A stretch of 20,110 nt of DNA from a virus: positions 1-20,110 of IMG/VR virus record IMGVR_UViG_3300012928_000062. One strand, 5' to 3'. Position numbers and translations under genes: made by a program. Shown one piece after another: positions 6,832-15,466 of this stretch (the first letter of the stretch is position 1; each line of letters starts with the position of its first letter). The notes under the pieces were generated by a model. It did not search any database and was not told where the DNA came from. It worked only from the letters and a program-made list of their open reading frames with translations.

Positions 6832-6860
6832 ATTATAATAATTTATTGTAGGTTTGTCAA
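6832..6860 (-). promoter_or_regulatory. Full-consensus sigma-70 promoter for cpeT
   Basis: On the minus strand TTGACA (6860-6855) and TATAAT (6837-6832) are separated by exactly 17 bases: both hexamers and the spacer match the bacterial housekeeping consensus. Transcription would start near 6825, giving a leader of about 12 bases before the cpeT ATG at 6813. The -35 hexamer contains the cp12 stop codon (TGA). It is unlike the T4-type late motifs elsewhere in the window and resembles host-read early promoters. Confidence 0.75.
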
Positions 6861-7084
6861 TCCTCGTAGACTAGACACTCAGGCTCCGATGGGTTTTGAT
6901 CACAGTAGAGCTCAAGATATGTAGGATCGTGGTGGTCACCTGCTTCGATCTCTTTCTTATGGTGATCAGCATACTCCTCAAGATCATGCAATTCGCCTTC
7001 AATATGACGACGCATTTGAGGATTTGTGTTAGGGTTATCCAGAATTTCTTTATCCTTCTGGATGTGTTGCTCGATGTTTTCCAT
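6857..7084 (-). CDS. cp12: CP12-like Calvin-cycle inhibitor
   Basis: The protein has 75 residues, the length of CP12. The C-terminus DPTYLELYCDQNPSEPECLVYED carries the diagnostic CP12 pattern LE-YC-x8-C-x-VY-D/E-D, with Cys61 and Cys70 forming the redox pair that binds GAPDH. The middle, GELHDLEEYADHHKK (30-44), matches the helical core region that in plant and cyanobacterial CP12 carries AWDAVEEL, in the divergent form found in cyanophages. No N-terminal cysteine pair is present. CP12 bridges GAPDH and phosphoribulokinase and shuts down the Calvin cycle, which in infected cells is thought to favour NADPH flow to nucleotide synthesis. The gene starts 5 bases after the gp27-like stop, with no strong Shine-Dalgarno, so it is probably read from the late transcript. 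Confidence 0.88.
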   Translation of the reverse strand: MENIEQHIQKDKEILDNPNTNPQMRRHIEGELHDLEEYADHHKKEIEAGDHHDPTYLELYCDQNPSEPECLVYED

Positions 7085-7089
7085 TATGG

Positions 7090-8472
7090 TTACTTTTTAG
7101 GGATGGAATCGCGGAATAAGGTTAACTCAGATGTGCAACCTCGCTGGGTGAAAACGAAAGTATGAGCAGCAACAATGTATTTGCCACTAAACTTTCTATC
7201 CTTCAAGACGGTCTCTTGCTCTCCCCGCGAAGCAGGGATGTTGAGTGTGATAACGTCACCAGCACAGACACCAGTATTACCTGGCACCGTGATTGTTAGC
7301 TGAATCGCCTTCATTAGATTATATCTAGCAGCGGCGTATTCTGCAACTGCTAGAGTGTCAGCAGTCTCTGATCCACTATCAGGATGACCTTTTGGCTGAC
7401 CAGACCCGCCCTGCTGATGAATCAGCGTTGGAATTGGTCTGAGTTTTTGTCGAGTGGGCGGTGCTCCTTCTCCCGCCACTTCCTCTGGCATGTTAAATGG
7501 AGGTTGTGAATGGAGAGGAGTTGCTCTCGAAAAGATTTTATCAAACGCTGTTTCTCTTGCAGCGTAGATTGTGCCCGATGGTGATGACTTACTTTTATTG
7601 CTACCACCATTATTAGTTATATTGTTAGCACCAAGGTTAGCAAGACTCACACCACTGGTCACTGTCTTATATGTACCCATCCTCATATGTCTGAGGTGGT
7701 TTGCTTTGTCTGGATACTGGATAGACTCAACGTTAAGGTAACCTGCGTCCTCCGTGTGTCCCTGCTGCACATACTTGAATGTGTATTTAGATTCTTGCTC
7801 ACAGAGACCATCAATAGATCTAAACTGAAATCCTCGTTGATTCTCATAGAAGAGGAATCCAGACTGCTTTGATGATCCTTTACCTGATGGTTTTGAATTA
7901 TTACCAGAGCTCTTTCTAGTTACCTTATCTGAAATGTATGAGATGAGGTCAACAGGTCTCCAGTTTGGTGACACAACCTGGACCTTTGAGTGCGCTTCAA
8001 AGTGCTCTTCTTTGATACGTTTGCCAGGTGCTTTGAGATACTTCTTGACGATATGCTTAGGAATATGATCCTCATCCTTAGATGCTCCTTCAGAGATTGC
8101 ACCAAATGCTTTGAAGACCTTATTGGTTTCATTATTATACATCTCAGGCGTGCAGCAGTAAATGATATACATCTGACCACGCTCAGACTTGATGATCTTA
8201 CCGATCTTGTAAACTCTAAAATCTAGTTTTAGTTTACCTTTACCATCTGCTGCTTCTGTGATCAGATCCAGTTGCACTTTCTCACCACCTGTGAGATTCA
8301 AGTTAAAGTCAACGGAGTCAACCATTGACAACTCTACACGGCAGAAGGGTGCCTCAATAGACTCGTAGTACTTAAAGTCTGGCACCATCTGTTTAAGATC
8401 ATACTCCTTATCACTATTAGTAGTGAGAGTAATCTTCTTAAGCTCAAATTGTCTTGATTTCTGCTCTGCCAT
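7090..8472 (-). CDS. gp27-like baseplate hub protein
   Basis: The protein has 460 residues. The N-terminal third is beta-rich: FCRVELSMVDSVDFNLNLTGGEKVQLDL near 43-70, typical of the first barrel of gp27/gpD-type hub proteins. The segment SGFLFYENQRGFQFRSIDGL after residue 200 matches the recurring hub motif F-x-F-x-x-x-x-x-G-F-x-F-R-S. The C-terminus (GDVITLNIPASRG, GKYIVAAHTFVF, CTSELTLFRDSIP) matches the second barrel where hub proteins end. A Ser/Gly/Asn-rich linker occupies about 190-205 and 285-310. In T4, gp27 trimers carry the gp5 spike; here the gp5-like gene is downstream, with cp12 and cpeT between. The start overlaps the upstream stop in TAATG. The family call is by pattern, not alignment. 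Confidence 0.55.
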   Translation of the reverse strand: MAEQKSRQFELKKITLTTNSDKEYDLKQMVPDFKYYESIEAPFCRVELSMVDSVDFNLNLTGGEKVQLDLITEAADGKGKLKLDFRVYKIGKIIKSERGQMYIIYCCTPEMYNNETNKVFKAFGAISEGASKDEDHIPKHIVKKYLKAPGKRIKEEHFEAHSKVQVVSPNWRPVDLISYISDKVTRKSSGNNSKPSGKGSSKQSGFLFYENQRGFQFRSIDGLCEQESKYTFKYVQQGHTEDAGYLNVESIQYPDKANHLRHMRMGTYKTVTSGVSLANLGANNITNNGGSNKSKSSPSGTIYAARETAFDKIFSRATPLHSQPPFNMPEEVAGEGAPPTRQKLRPIPTLIHQQGGSGQPKGHPDSGSETADTLAVAEYAAARYNLMKAIQLTITVPGNTGVCAGDVITLNIPASRGEQETVLKDRKFSGKYIVAAHTFVFTQRGCTSELTLFRDSIPKK

Positions 8473-11400
8473 TACATGAAGTTAACGAGTGTAGATCTTG
8501 CCTCAGCAACAATGCCAAATTTACCGAGAAGATACTCGTCAGCATCATTCTTCTCTGTAGATGGGATGATAATCTCATCTCCACCGCCTGCCATGATGGG
8601 CGCTCCTTGCTGCTCTTGGACAATAGGTTGCAGTGCTGCATCACGCTCTGCAGTCAATGCTTTTAGTTTATCTAGCTTAGTTTCAGTCTTCTTCTGCTCA
8701 GCCTCGTTTACCTGCTCGCCAGAGTCATTAGTTGACTCTGTTCTGGCATTCTTACCAAACTCCAGAAGACCTTTTTGCAAAGCACCTTCTTCACCAAAGA
8801 GACTCTTGATTTGCTCATCAACAGTTTGTGCTTTATCAGTCTTTGCGTCAGTCTTATTCTTATTCTTTTCTGCCTCTCTCGCTGCCTTACGGTCTGCCTC
8901 AGTCACTGTATTGTGCTCTGTGGCAGACTTCTCTGCTGCTTCTCTCTTAGTTAGACCAGCGTCTCTAGCATCATGATATGACTTATTATACTGGTAAAAC
9001 TTCATCGCTTTAGGATGAACCTTTATCTCAGTGATGTTAGAAGGTCTGGAATTACGACCTCTACTATCGCCCTTGCTCTTATGTCTGTTGGCAATGTCAG
9101 TCTTAAGACCACCAGAATTCATCACTGCCTTCCATTCATCCGTGCCAGGCTCAATACCAACTCTTTCTTCACCAAAACCAAGAGTGCCTGCCTTTGTCCT
9201 CTTAGACATACTCTTGATGCTGATCTTTGCATCAGAGGGGTCACCTTCATAACCATAAGTCACATAGTATGACTTATCATTCAGGACAACTCTACTTGCC
9301 TTGAATGAATCTTTAGTATATGCCTTAGGATCAAATTTACCACCAGCACTAAACTTAGGTAGGAATCCACCCTTTGCAAAGCGTGGCATGGAGTATCCAC
9401 CACGGGATGCCTCACCCATTCTTTGTGATGTGAGACCAGGATTCTGTCTAGTTGCAGGGGTGTCAAATGGCACAACAAATGCACCACCACCTGCGAATCC
9501 CTTCATACCTACCCACTCAGTGCCATGACCGATGAATGATGTGGTAGCACCACCATCAAGTGACACAGGGTAACCAGACTGAGGACCAGAGATCCATCCA
9601 CCCATTGCTCTGCCAGGGACATAACCACCCTCAGAGAATCCAAAGAAACTACCAACAGCACCTAGGAGACCTTTAGCAACTGCCTTAACGCCTTTGAAGA
9701 TAGGGTGCTCTACGATTGCTTTGAATAGTTTACCAAACAGTGCAATGGTGCCATTGTCACCAGCGATTGCCTCTAGGAGTTTTTCCTCCCAGGTCATTCC
9801 TACTTCACCAGCTTTATCTGCCTTGCCTTTATCCTCACCCTTCATCTCCTCGTTAGAGGCAGCACTTCCACCAATAGCAGAAGTTGGGACACCAAAGATC
9901 TTAGCGAGGGGTGCAATCATCGACCCCAGCATATTCCTTATAGGTGCAGGGAGGAATGCGCCGAATACCTTACCAATACCACCAATGGCAGTCATGATAC
10001 CAACACCCAGTGCTTTGAATGGGAGTTGCATCAACTGACCAAATGCCTTGGCGAGCTTCATGGTCTTGCGAAGTTGCTTCGCCATCTCATCTTGCAGGTT
10101 GAATGTCCCGCCAGATGCCATCTTGGGCTTGACCATCTTAGCAGTCTGGAATCTTCCACCTGCTGCTTTGCCTGACTTACTCTTCTCTTTATCTACCTCG
10201 TCTGTCTTAGGTGCAAAGAATTTCAGCACTGCTGTCAGTGCCTTCAGTCCCAGGAAGAATGGGGCAAACATTACCTGGATACCAATACCCAGGATCTTGC
10301 TGATTAGTGGTAGATGTGGCTCAACAAAGTCGAGTATACCATTCATCACAGCACCCAGTGCTTCAAAGAATCCACCTAGTGCTTCCTTGATAGGTGCCAT
10401 CACATTGTTGAAGACCTCTCCAACCATGCCAAAGAATCTCTGGATAGGCTCAAAGATGGGCTCTAGGAATCCACCGATTGCCTTACCTACCTTACCACCA
10501 ACAAATCCACCAGCAACACCGCCGATCATCCCACCAAGGGGACCACCAAACTTACTACCGATCTTCTCACCAATCAGAGCACCAGCACCAGTACCTACAC
10601 CAGCACCAACTGCTTCACCTTGACTATCACCAGCAGCTCTTGCTCCAAGATATGCACTAACACCAGCGGTGCCAGCAATAGCAACCTTACCAAACTTAGA
10701 GCTGGCAAATTTCTTTAACTTACCCGCTGCCTTGGTTGCTTTACCGATATTAAGGATGCCCTTAACAAGACTACTAACAACCCATCCAACTGTCTTCGCT
10801 GTTGCTAATGGATTCTTAAGGAATGCAATCCCCAAGAATATAGGAGCAGCAGACAGTAGAAACTGTCCAAATCCCAGCAATCCCTGTAAGGATATGGGAT
10901 TCTCCATAAACTTAACCAGTCCATCAAACGCCGACCCTACTAGGAATGACGTTATCTTATAGACAAACTTACCAATAGCAACGAGTCCTTCAGCAAGTTT
11001 CTGGACCTTATCTGGATTCTTAGAGATCCAATCTAATACAGCAAATCCAATAAAGAGCTTAAAGATACCACCAAGGAATCTAGCAATAGCACCAAGGAAT
11101 CCACCGAAAGCAGATTTTGCTGCCTCCTTAAATTCTTTTACCTTTTCACTCCCTACCTTCTTCTTTTTAAGCTCGCTCTTCTCCTCAGCGTCAGCTCTCT
11201 TTTTCTTTGCTTCTTGAAGTTTTTCTGCAGCAGTTTTCTTCTTCTCTCTATCTGCCTCTTTCTTTTCGGCAGCTTCCTCTTGCTTCTTAGTGATGTTATC
11301 GCCTCTGATCTTAGCAGAGACTCTATCCTTCATCGCTTGAGTCATTGCTTCTACTTGGAGAGCAATGCCATTCATCGATGCACCCAAGGAATTCATACCT

Positions 11401-11567
11401 GCGGTGATACTCTTAAATGCTTTATCCTGATCCTTTGAGATCTGAGTTAACTCATCAGCAGCAGTTAATGCAGTAAACTTCTTGCCACCACCAGTGCCCC
11501 TATAAGAGATCATCTTATAGAGTCGTGCCTTCTGGACTTTCATCGACGGTGCTTTATTATTTGCCAT
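8472..11567 (-). CDS. Tape-measure-like tail structural protein, 1031 residues
   Basis: Layout: residues 30-80 helical; 90-150 a Lys/Glu/Ala coiled coil; 153-275 hydrophobic helices with FKLFIGFAVLDW (169-180); 300-370 Gly-rich, membrane-like glycine-zipper repeats; LEPIFEPIQRFFGM (368-381); 465-740 tape-measure-like linkers with repeated A/S-x-GG units, GYPVSLDGGATTSFIGHGTEWV, and AKGGFLPKFSAGGKF. A distinct small domain lies at about 755-860, ahead of an alanine/lysine-rich helical C-terminus. The FIGHGTEWV and GG-linker patterns are typical of phage tape-measure proteins. The protein is a paralogue of the adjacent 1232-residue protein but lacks its transglycosylase and amidase. It starts 3 bases after that gene's stop, where TAA is followed at once by TAG, and ends overlapping the gp27-like start. 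Probable role: inside the tail or hub. A match to a named T4 gene is not claimed. Confidence 0.65.
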   Translation of the reverse strand: MANNKAPSMKVQKARLYKMISYRGTGGGKKFTALTAADELTQISKDQDKAFKSITAGMNSLGASMNGIALQVEAMTQAMKDRVSAKIRGDNITKKQEEAAEKKEADREKKKTAAEKLQEAKKKRADAEEKSELKKKKVGSEKVKEFKEAAKSAFGGFLGAIARFLGGIFKLFIGFAVLDWISKNPDKVQKLAEGLVAIGKFVYKITSFLVGSAFDGLVKFMENPISLQGLLGFGQFLLSAAPIFLGIAFLKNPLATAKTVGWVVSSLVKGILNIGKATKAAGKLKKFASSKFGKVAIAGTAGVSAYLGARAAGDSQGEAVGAGVGTGAGALIGEKIGSKFGGPLGGMIGGVAGGFVGGKVGKAIGGFLEPIFEPIQRFFGMVGEVFNNVMAPIKEALGGFFEALGAVMNGILDFVEPHLPLISKILGIGIQVMFAPFFLGLKALTAVLKFFAPKTDEVDKEKSKSGKAAGGRFQTAKMVKPKMASGGTFNLQDEMAKQLRKTMKLAKAFGQLMQLPFKALGVGIMTAIGGIGKVFGAFLPAPIRNMLGSMIAPLAKIFGVPTSAIGGSAASNEEMKGEDKGKADKAGEVGMTWEEKLLEAIAGDNGTIALFGKLFKAIVEHPIFKGVKAVAKGLLGAVGSFFGFSEGGYVPGRAMGGWISGPQSGYPVSLDGGATTSFIGHGTEWVGMKGFAGGGAFVVPFDTPATRQNPGLTSQRMGEASRGGYSMPRFAKGGFLPKFSAGGKFDPKAYTKDSFKASRVVLNDKSYYVTYGYEGDPSDAKISIKSMSKRTKAGTLGFGEERVGIEPGTDEWKAVMNSGGLKTDIANRHKSKGDSRGRNSRPSNITEIKVHPKAMKFYQYNKSYHDARDAGLTKREAAEKSATEHNTVTEADRKAAREAEKNKNKTDAKTDKAQTVDEQIKSLFGEEGALQKGLLEFGKNARTESTNDSGEQVNEAEQKKTETKLDKLKALTAERDAALQPIVQEQQGAPIMAGGGDEIIIPSTEKNDADEYLLGKFGIVAEARSTLVNFM

Positions 11568-11570
11568 CTA

Positions 11571-14500
11571 TTACTGAGTGAGAAGAGGCGAAGGTTTGGT
11601 ATACACAGCTTTACTGCTACCTGATGTATTTATCTGCTGTGTGACCTTTTGTATGACGATACGGTCCTGTATGACAGGATATACCTCTGCTAGACCATCA
11701 CGCTCTGCCTTCTCCTTGATTGCTTTTAATTTCGCCATTGCATCGGTTTTGACTTGACCGACTGCCATAATCGTTGAAGGGTCAGTAGTTGATGTAGTTG
11801 ATGTAGTTTCAACCTTTTCTGGTTTTGCATCATCTGTTGCAGTGACGCTGCCAATACCTGCTGATCTTACATTAGATCCAAATGCTTCTAGTGCTGTTGT
11901 CAAACCTGACTTGAAGTCTGCTAGCATCTCTGCAACAGTCTTTGGTTTCTCGGGTTTAGCTTCTTCCTGCGCCTGATTCTCTGCTTTTATCTCTGCATTG
12001 ATACCCCGCTTAGTGTTAATGGTAGTGGATGAATCTGTTACGGTCCCATCTGTTTCTCTAACAGTGGAATCACCACCCATGAAACCTCGTGCCATAGCAC
12101 GAATGATATTACCACCCTCACCATTCTTACCACCTTTCTTCAGACGTAAGAGGTCCCAACGAGTACCATCACCACCCCACATTGTAGGACCATAGTTGTC
12201 ACCACGAGGAAGCAATCCATCTTTACCAGATGCTGCCTCAGCATGAGTCATCACATTCTTGACATTGATCTCATCAGGTGACCAACCTCGTGATTTAGCA
12301 ATGTTGGCAATTTCTTTTGCCATTGCTTCAACTTGTATATCCTTAACAGGGACAGTCCAATAATCTGGTTTGCCGCCCATAGCAGCAATACTCAAACCAA
12401 TACCCTGACTATTTCTCAAATATGTGTGAGCAACACCAGATCTTTGACCATAATCATGTGCTCTGAAAACACTACCATCACCTTGAATAATACCGTGATA
12501 CTTACCTCTATATTTTGCAGTATATCCTCCACCTGTCCAGTGCAGGAAGATTTTTCCACCCTTGGCAAATTGCTGAAGTTTTTCACCACCCGCCATACTG
12601 TCCTCAGAGTATGCACCCTGCTTAGGACGTTTCTTTCTAATCTTACCGCCCTTAGCAGCAGACTGAATACCAAACTCTTTCTTTTTCTGTCTGATTCTCT
12701 CACCCAACTCATCGATGGTAATACTACCATCGTTATTCATGTCTAGACCAGCATTACCTGTATACCAAGAGTCTGGGTGATATCCAAAATCATCCTTAAA
12801 TCCACCTTTCTTTGCTAAGACATAATTGCCTGGTTTGTTAGCAAATGCAGGGAGGAATGTAACTGTATAGAGGTGACCAGCACCTGCACCATAAGGTAGT
12901 TTCCAATAGTCAAAGTATTTCTCGACCAGTCCCATCTGGTCAGCACGACTCATCTTCTTGATTTCGCTCTGGGTCTTACCTACCAGTGCTGCGCTATCAG
13001 TACTAAACTGAATCAGACCGACGTGAGTGCCATTGTCTGCAGCGGGATTGAATCCCGACTCAGATGCAATCTTACCTAAAAGATCACTTGGATCAACACC
13101 AAACTTCTTAGCAACTCTGTTGACCTCTTTAATAAATGCAGGATCATTGGGGACACTACCAGTAGCAGCGACATCTCCGCTATAACGGTTAGTGCCACTA
13201 CCTGATGGAGCAACTGTGGAAGGAGTCTGACCACCTGGACCACTTGGACTGCCTGATTGTCTCTGCTTCTCAAGATTAGCAGCTAATGCTGGATCAAAGA
13301 TCTTGATACCACTGATGAGTAGTTTGTTTAACCCATCATGGACGCCTTTGTAGAGGTTTTCTTTATAGGTGAGATTCTTTACATTCTCAACCTTCTTCTT
13401 CTCAGTCTGTGTTGCTTGGAAGGTGACAGATGTGCTCATCCCCTTGGCGGCAGCTCCACCGCCTGTCCCAACACTGACACCAAATGCACTGCCGAGTTTT
13501 TGGATATCAGGTGCTAAGACAGATTTTACCTTATTACCAACAAATCCAAATGCACCAAGACTTCCGACGATTGCCTTGAGGTAGAGACCACCTGTAGCAG
13601 CAAGCATGTCAGGATGACTACCAAACTGAGCAGGACCACCTGCTGCCAGCTCTACAGGACCACCTGCTGCCTTCTTATTCTCTCCGTCGAAGTCAAACAG
13701 GTTGAATGTCATAGCATCTAGGATGCCCTTACCTACAGAGGCAGGATTCATCAGACGCTTAGCATTATTGACAACGAATTGGACTACTCCACCAATAGCA
13801 TCGAATACAGGACCAAGGATGAATCCAGTAAAGTCCATCAAGACCTTGGCACCATCCATCAGGAATTGTCCAAGTTTACCGATCAACTCAAAGATCATGC
13901 CCATGGGCTCTTTGACTTGCTCGATGATCGGACCTAACGTCATCTTAACGAGGTCGAAGATCATACCAAAGTATCTCTTGATAGGTCCGAAGATAGGCTC
14001 CATGAGTGGACCTAACTCTTTACCTACCCATTCACCTAGGAAACTACCGATGGCATTACCAACGATAGGTGCAAAGGGTCCCAGGAAGGGTCCTAGCAGT
14101 GCTGTGCCTGCAATACCACCAAGGACACCACCTGCTGCCTGACCTACGCCAGCACCGATTGCAGAGGATGCCTTCTCACCACTTGCGAGACCTCCTGCAA
14201 TCCTGGTAGCACCACCAAGGAATGCCATCCCGACGTTTGCCTTACCGCCGAGTTTACCAAATACTTTATTTGCCCTGCCACCGAGTTTACCCTTAAACCC
14301 TTTCATCTTGTCGCCCATGCGACCCTTCATCTTGGAGAATCGACCTTCTCTCCCGAATCTCTCCTCAAATGCCTTCTTGGCACCAGGACGCTTGCGGTCT
14401 GCCTTCTCGGCAGCTTTCCGCATTGATTTTATTTCTTCTTTGGAGTATATAACTCCAGTCTTCGGATCTCTAACTCCGTCCTTTCTTACTTTTACGTTTC

Positions 14501-15269
14501 TTTCTGCCTCAGCAGATGCTTCAGCGTTTCCTGAGAAAATCATCCTCAGACGATTAACGTCCTTGAAGAGTTTCCAAGGCATAATCATATACTGTGCTGT
14601 CCTAAGCACAGCAAGTCCACCCATCAGTTGTACGACACCAAGCACACCTCGGAGTCCACGTTTGATGGCATTTTCATCCTTAAAGTTACCAATGACATTT
14701 GTCAGACCATCGAGAATCATCCCGACGCCCATCTTGGTAACCTTGAAAGCAAATTTACCTATAGTAAATAAGACTTTGAATACCTTTACAGCATTCTCAG
14801 CATTCTGTGGGTTGCTTAACCAATCAAGTGCTGCATATACGATTAGTAACTTAAAGACTCGGAAGATACCACTAAGAAACTTACCAAGCATACTCATCTT
14901 GGGTTTTTGTTTCTCAATCGCCTTGCGACCTTCTTCCTTACCTTCCTCTATGCCCTTCTCTGCCTGATCTTCTAATCTCTCACGTTTCTTCTTTGCAAAA
15001 GATCTTCGGAATTTCCGCATGGAGTCAGTCCACTTGGTCTTTTCCTTCTTATCTTTCTTCTTGATCTCCGTGACTTCATCGCTAGAAGTGTCTGAAAGAT
15101 ACTCTGTTTCAAACTTTAGAAGCTCAGTCGTATCATAAAAACTCTTGGCAATACCATCTGTAACCGCTCCCATGCGATTGATGCTTTTACGCACCTGATC
15201 CATGTTTTGAGCGATACCTGACTTACCAGTTATCGGTTGAATTTTTACGAAACTACGGATTGCTGCCAT
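11571..15269 (-). CDS. Tape-measure-like protein with transglycosylase, EF-hand and amidase domains
   Basis: The protein has 1232 residues. Residues 1-125 are charged helices. Residues 128-235 are hydrophobic with FKLLIVYAALDW (139-150). A Gly-rich zipper lies at 350-420 and MEPIFGPIKRYFGM at 423-436. A lytic-transglycosylase (SLT-like) domain spans about 708-810, with catalytic Glu737 in IASESGFNPAADN and the GLIQFS motif. A complete EF-hand loop, DMNNDGSITIDE, occupies 843-854. An amidase_2/PGRP-like domain spans about 905-1042, with zinc ligands His910 (FLHWTGG) and His1009 (VMTHAEAA) and Asp1039 (RWDLL) as the likely third. Two peptidoglycan-cutting activities in one tail protein suggest local cell-wall opening at DNA entry. 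The gene starts in TAATG overlap with the gp26 frameshift extension, the classic position of a tape-measure gene after its chaperones. Confidence 0.75.
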   Translation of the reverse strand: MAAIRSFVKIQPITGKSGIAQNMDQVRKSINRMGAVTDGIAKSFYDTTELLKFETEYLSDTSSDEVTEIKKKDKKEKTKWTDSMRKFRRSFAKKKRERLEDQAEKGIEEGKEEGRKAIEKQKPKMSMLGKFLSGIFRVFKLLIVYAALDWLSNPQNAENAVKVFKVLFTIGKFAFKVTKMGVGMILDGLTNVIGNFKDENAIKRGLRGVLGVVQLMGGLAVLRTAQYMIMPWKLFKDVNRLRMIFSGNAEASAEAERNVKVRKDGVRDPKTGVIYSKEEIKSMRKAAEKADRKRPGAKKAFEERFGREGRFSKMKGRMGDKMKGFKGKLGGRANKVFGKLGGKANVGMAFLGGATRIAGGLASGEKASSAIGAGVGQAAGGVLGGIAGTALLGPFLGPFAPIVGNAIGSFLGEWVGKELGPLMEPIFGPIKRYFGMIFDLVKMTLGPIIEQVKEPMGMIFELIGKLGQFLMDGAKVLMDFTGFILGPVFDAIGGVVQFVVNNAKRLMNPASVGKGILDAMTFNLFDFDGENKKAAGGPVELAAGGPAQFGSHPDMLAATGGLYLKAIVGSLGAFGFVGNKVKSVLAPDIQKLGSAFGVSVGTGGGAAAKGMSTSVTFQATQTEKKKVENVKNLTYKENLYKGVHDGLNKLLISGIKIFDPALAANLEKQRQSGSPSGPGGQTPSTVAPSGSGTNRYSGDVAATGSVPNDPAFIKEVNRVAKKFGVDPSDLLGKIASESGFNPAADNGTHVGLIQFSTDSAALVGKTQSEIKKMSRADQMGLVEKYFDYWKLPYGAGAGHLYTVTFLPAFANKPGNYVLAKKGGFKDDFGYHPDSWYTGNAGLDMNNDGSITIDELGERIRQKKKEFGIQSAAKGGKIRKKRPKQGAYSEDSMAGGEKLQQFAKGGKIFLHWTGGGYTAKYRGKYHGIIQGDGSVFRAHDYGQRSGVAHTYLRNSQGIGLSIAAMGGKPDYWTVPVKDIQVEAMAKEIANIAKSRGWSPDEINVKNVMTHAEAASGKDGLLPRGDNYGPTMWGGDGTRWDLLRLKKGGKNGEGGNIIRAMARGFMGGDSTVRETDGTVTDSSTTINTKRGINAEIKAENQAQEEAKPEKPKTVAEMLADFKSGLTTALEAFGSNVRSAGIGSVTATDDAKPEKVETTSTTSTTDPSTIMAVGQVKTDAMAKLKAIKEKAERDGLAEVYPVIQDRIVIQKVTQQINTSGSSKAVYTKPSPLLTQ
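11627..11634 (-). promoter_or_regulatory. Candidate late promoter GATAAATA before the 1031-residue gene
   Basis: The minus strand reads GATAAATA about 60 bases upstream of the ATG at 11567, inside the last codons of the upstream gene. It is the same variant as the one before the gp5-like gene. It would give the paralogue an extra late start. Confidence 0.4.
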
Positions 15270-15466
15270 TAGAGGGACATGCGTGACTGATCTTGGTTTT
15301 GCCGTCTTTCTTCCTCAGCAATATGTGCGAGGAGAAGATTCACATATACATCACGTTCCCACGGTATCATATTCTCCAACTCGGTTAGTGAATACTTGTG
15401 GTGCTGCATTAAGGCAAAGTTTGTTTTGTAGTAGTTTTCAAGACTATCATGCAGTAGGGCTACTCG
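15269..15466 (-). CDS. -1 frame extension of gp26 (putative tail-assembly-chaperone T-like segment)
   Basis: Reading in the -1 frame from the T TTT TTC heptamer gives 65 residues: RVALLHDSLENYYKTNFALM, then a segment with YSLTELENMIPWERDVYVNLL and a polar Glu/Arg/Gln tail. The frame crosses the gp26 stop and ends in TAATG with the 1232-residue gene. An internal ATG at 15409 would give 46 residues but has no Shine-Dalgarno, and the residues before it look equally protein-like. The expected fusion has 233 gp26 residues plus 65, 298 in all. A -1 stop lies about 8 codons before the gp26 stop, so any slip must occur in that short overlap, which contains the heptamer. Frameshift translation is inferred. 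Confidence 0.65.
   Translation of the reverse strand, partial: RVALLHDSLENYYKTNFALMQHHKYSLTELENMIPWERDVYVNLLLAHIAEEERRQNQDQSRMSL

Noticed and set aside
10048-10623. Plus-strand open frame (191 codons) rich in Pro/Ser opposite the 1031-residue gene
   Set aside because: The Pro-rich composition is the antisense image of glycine-rich repeats on the coding strand.
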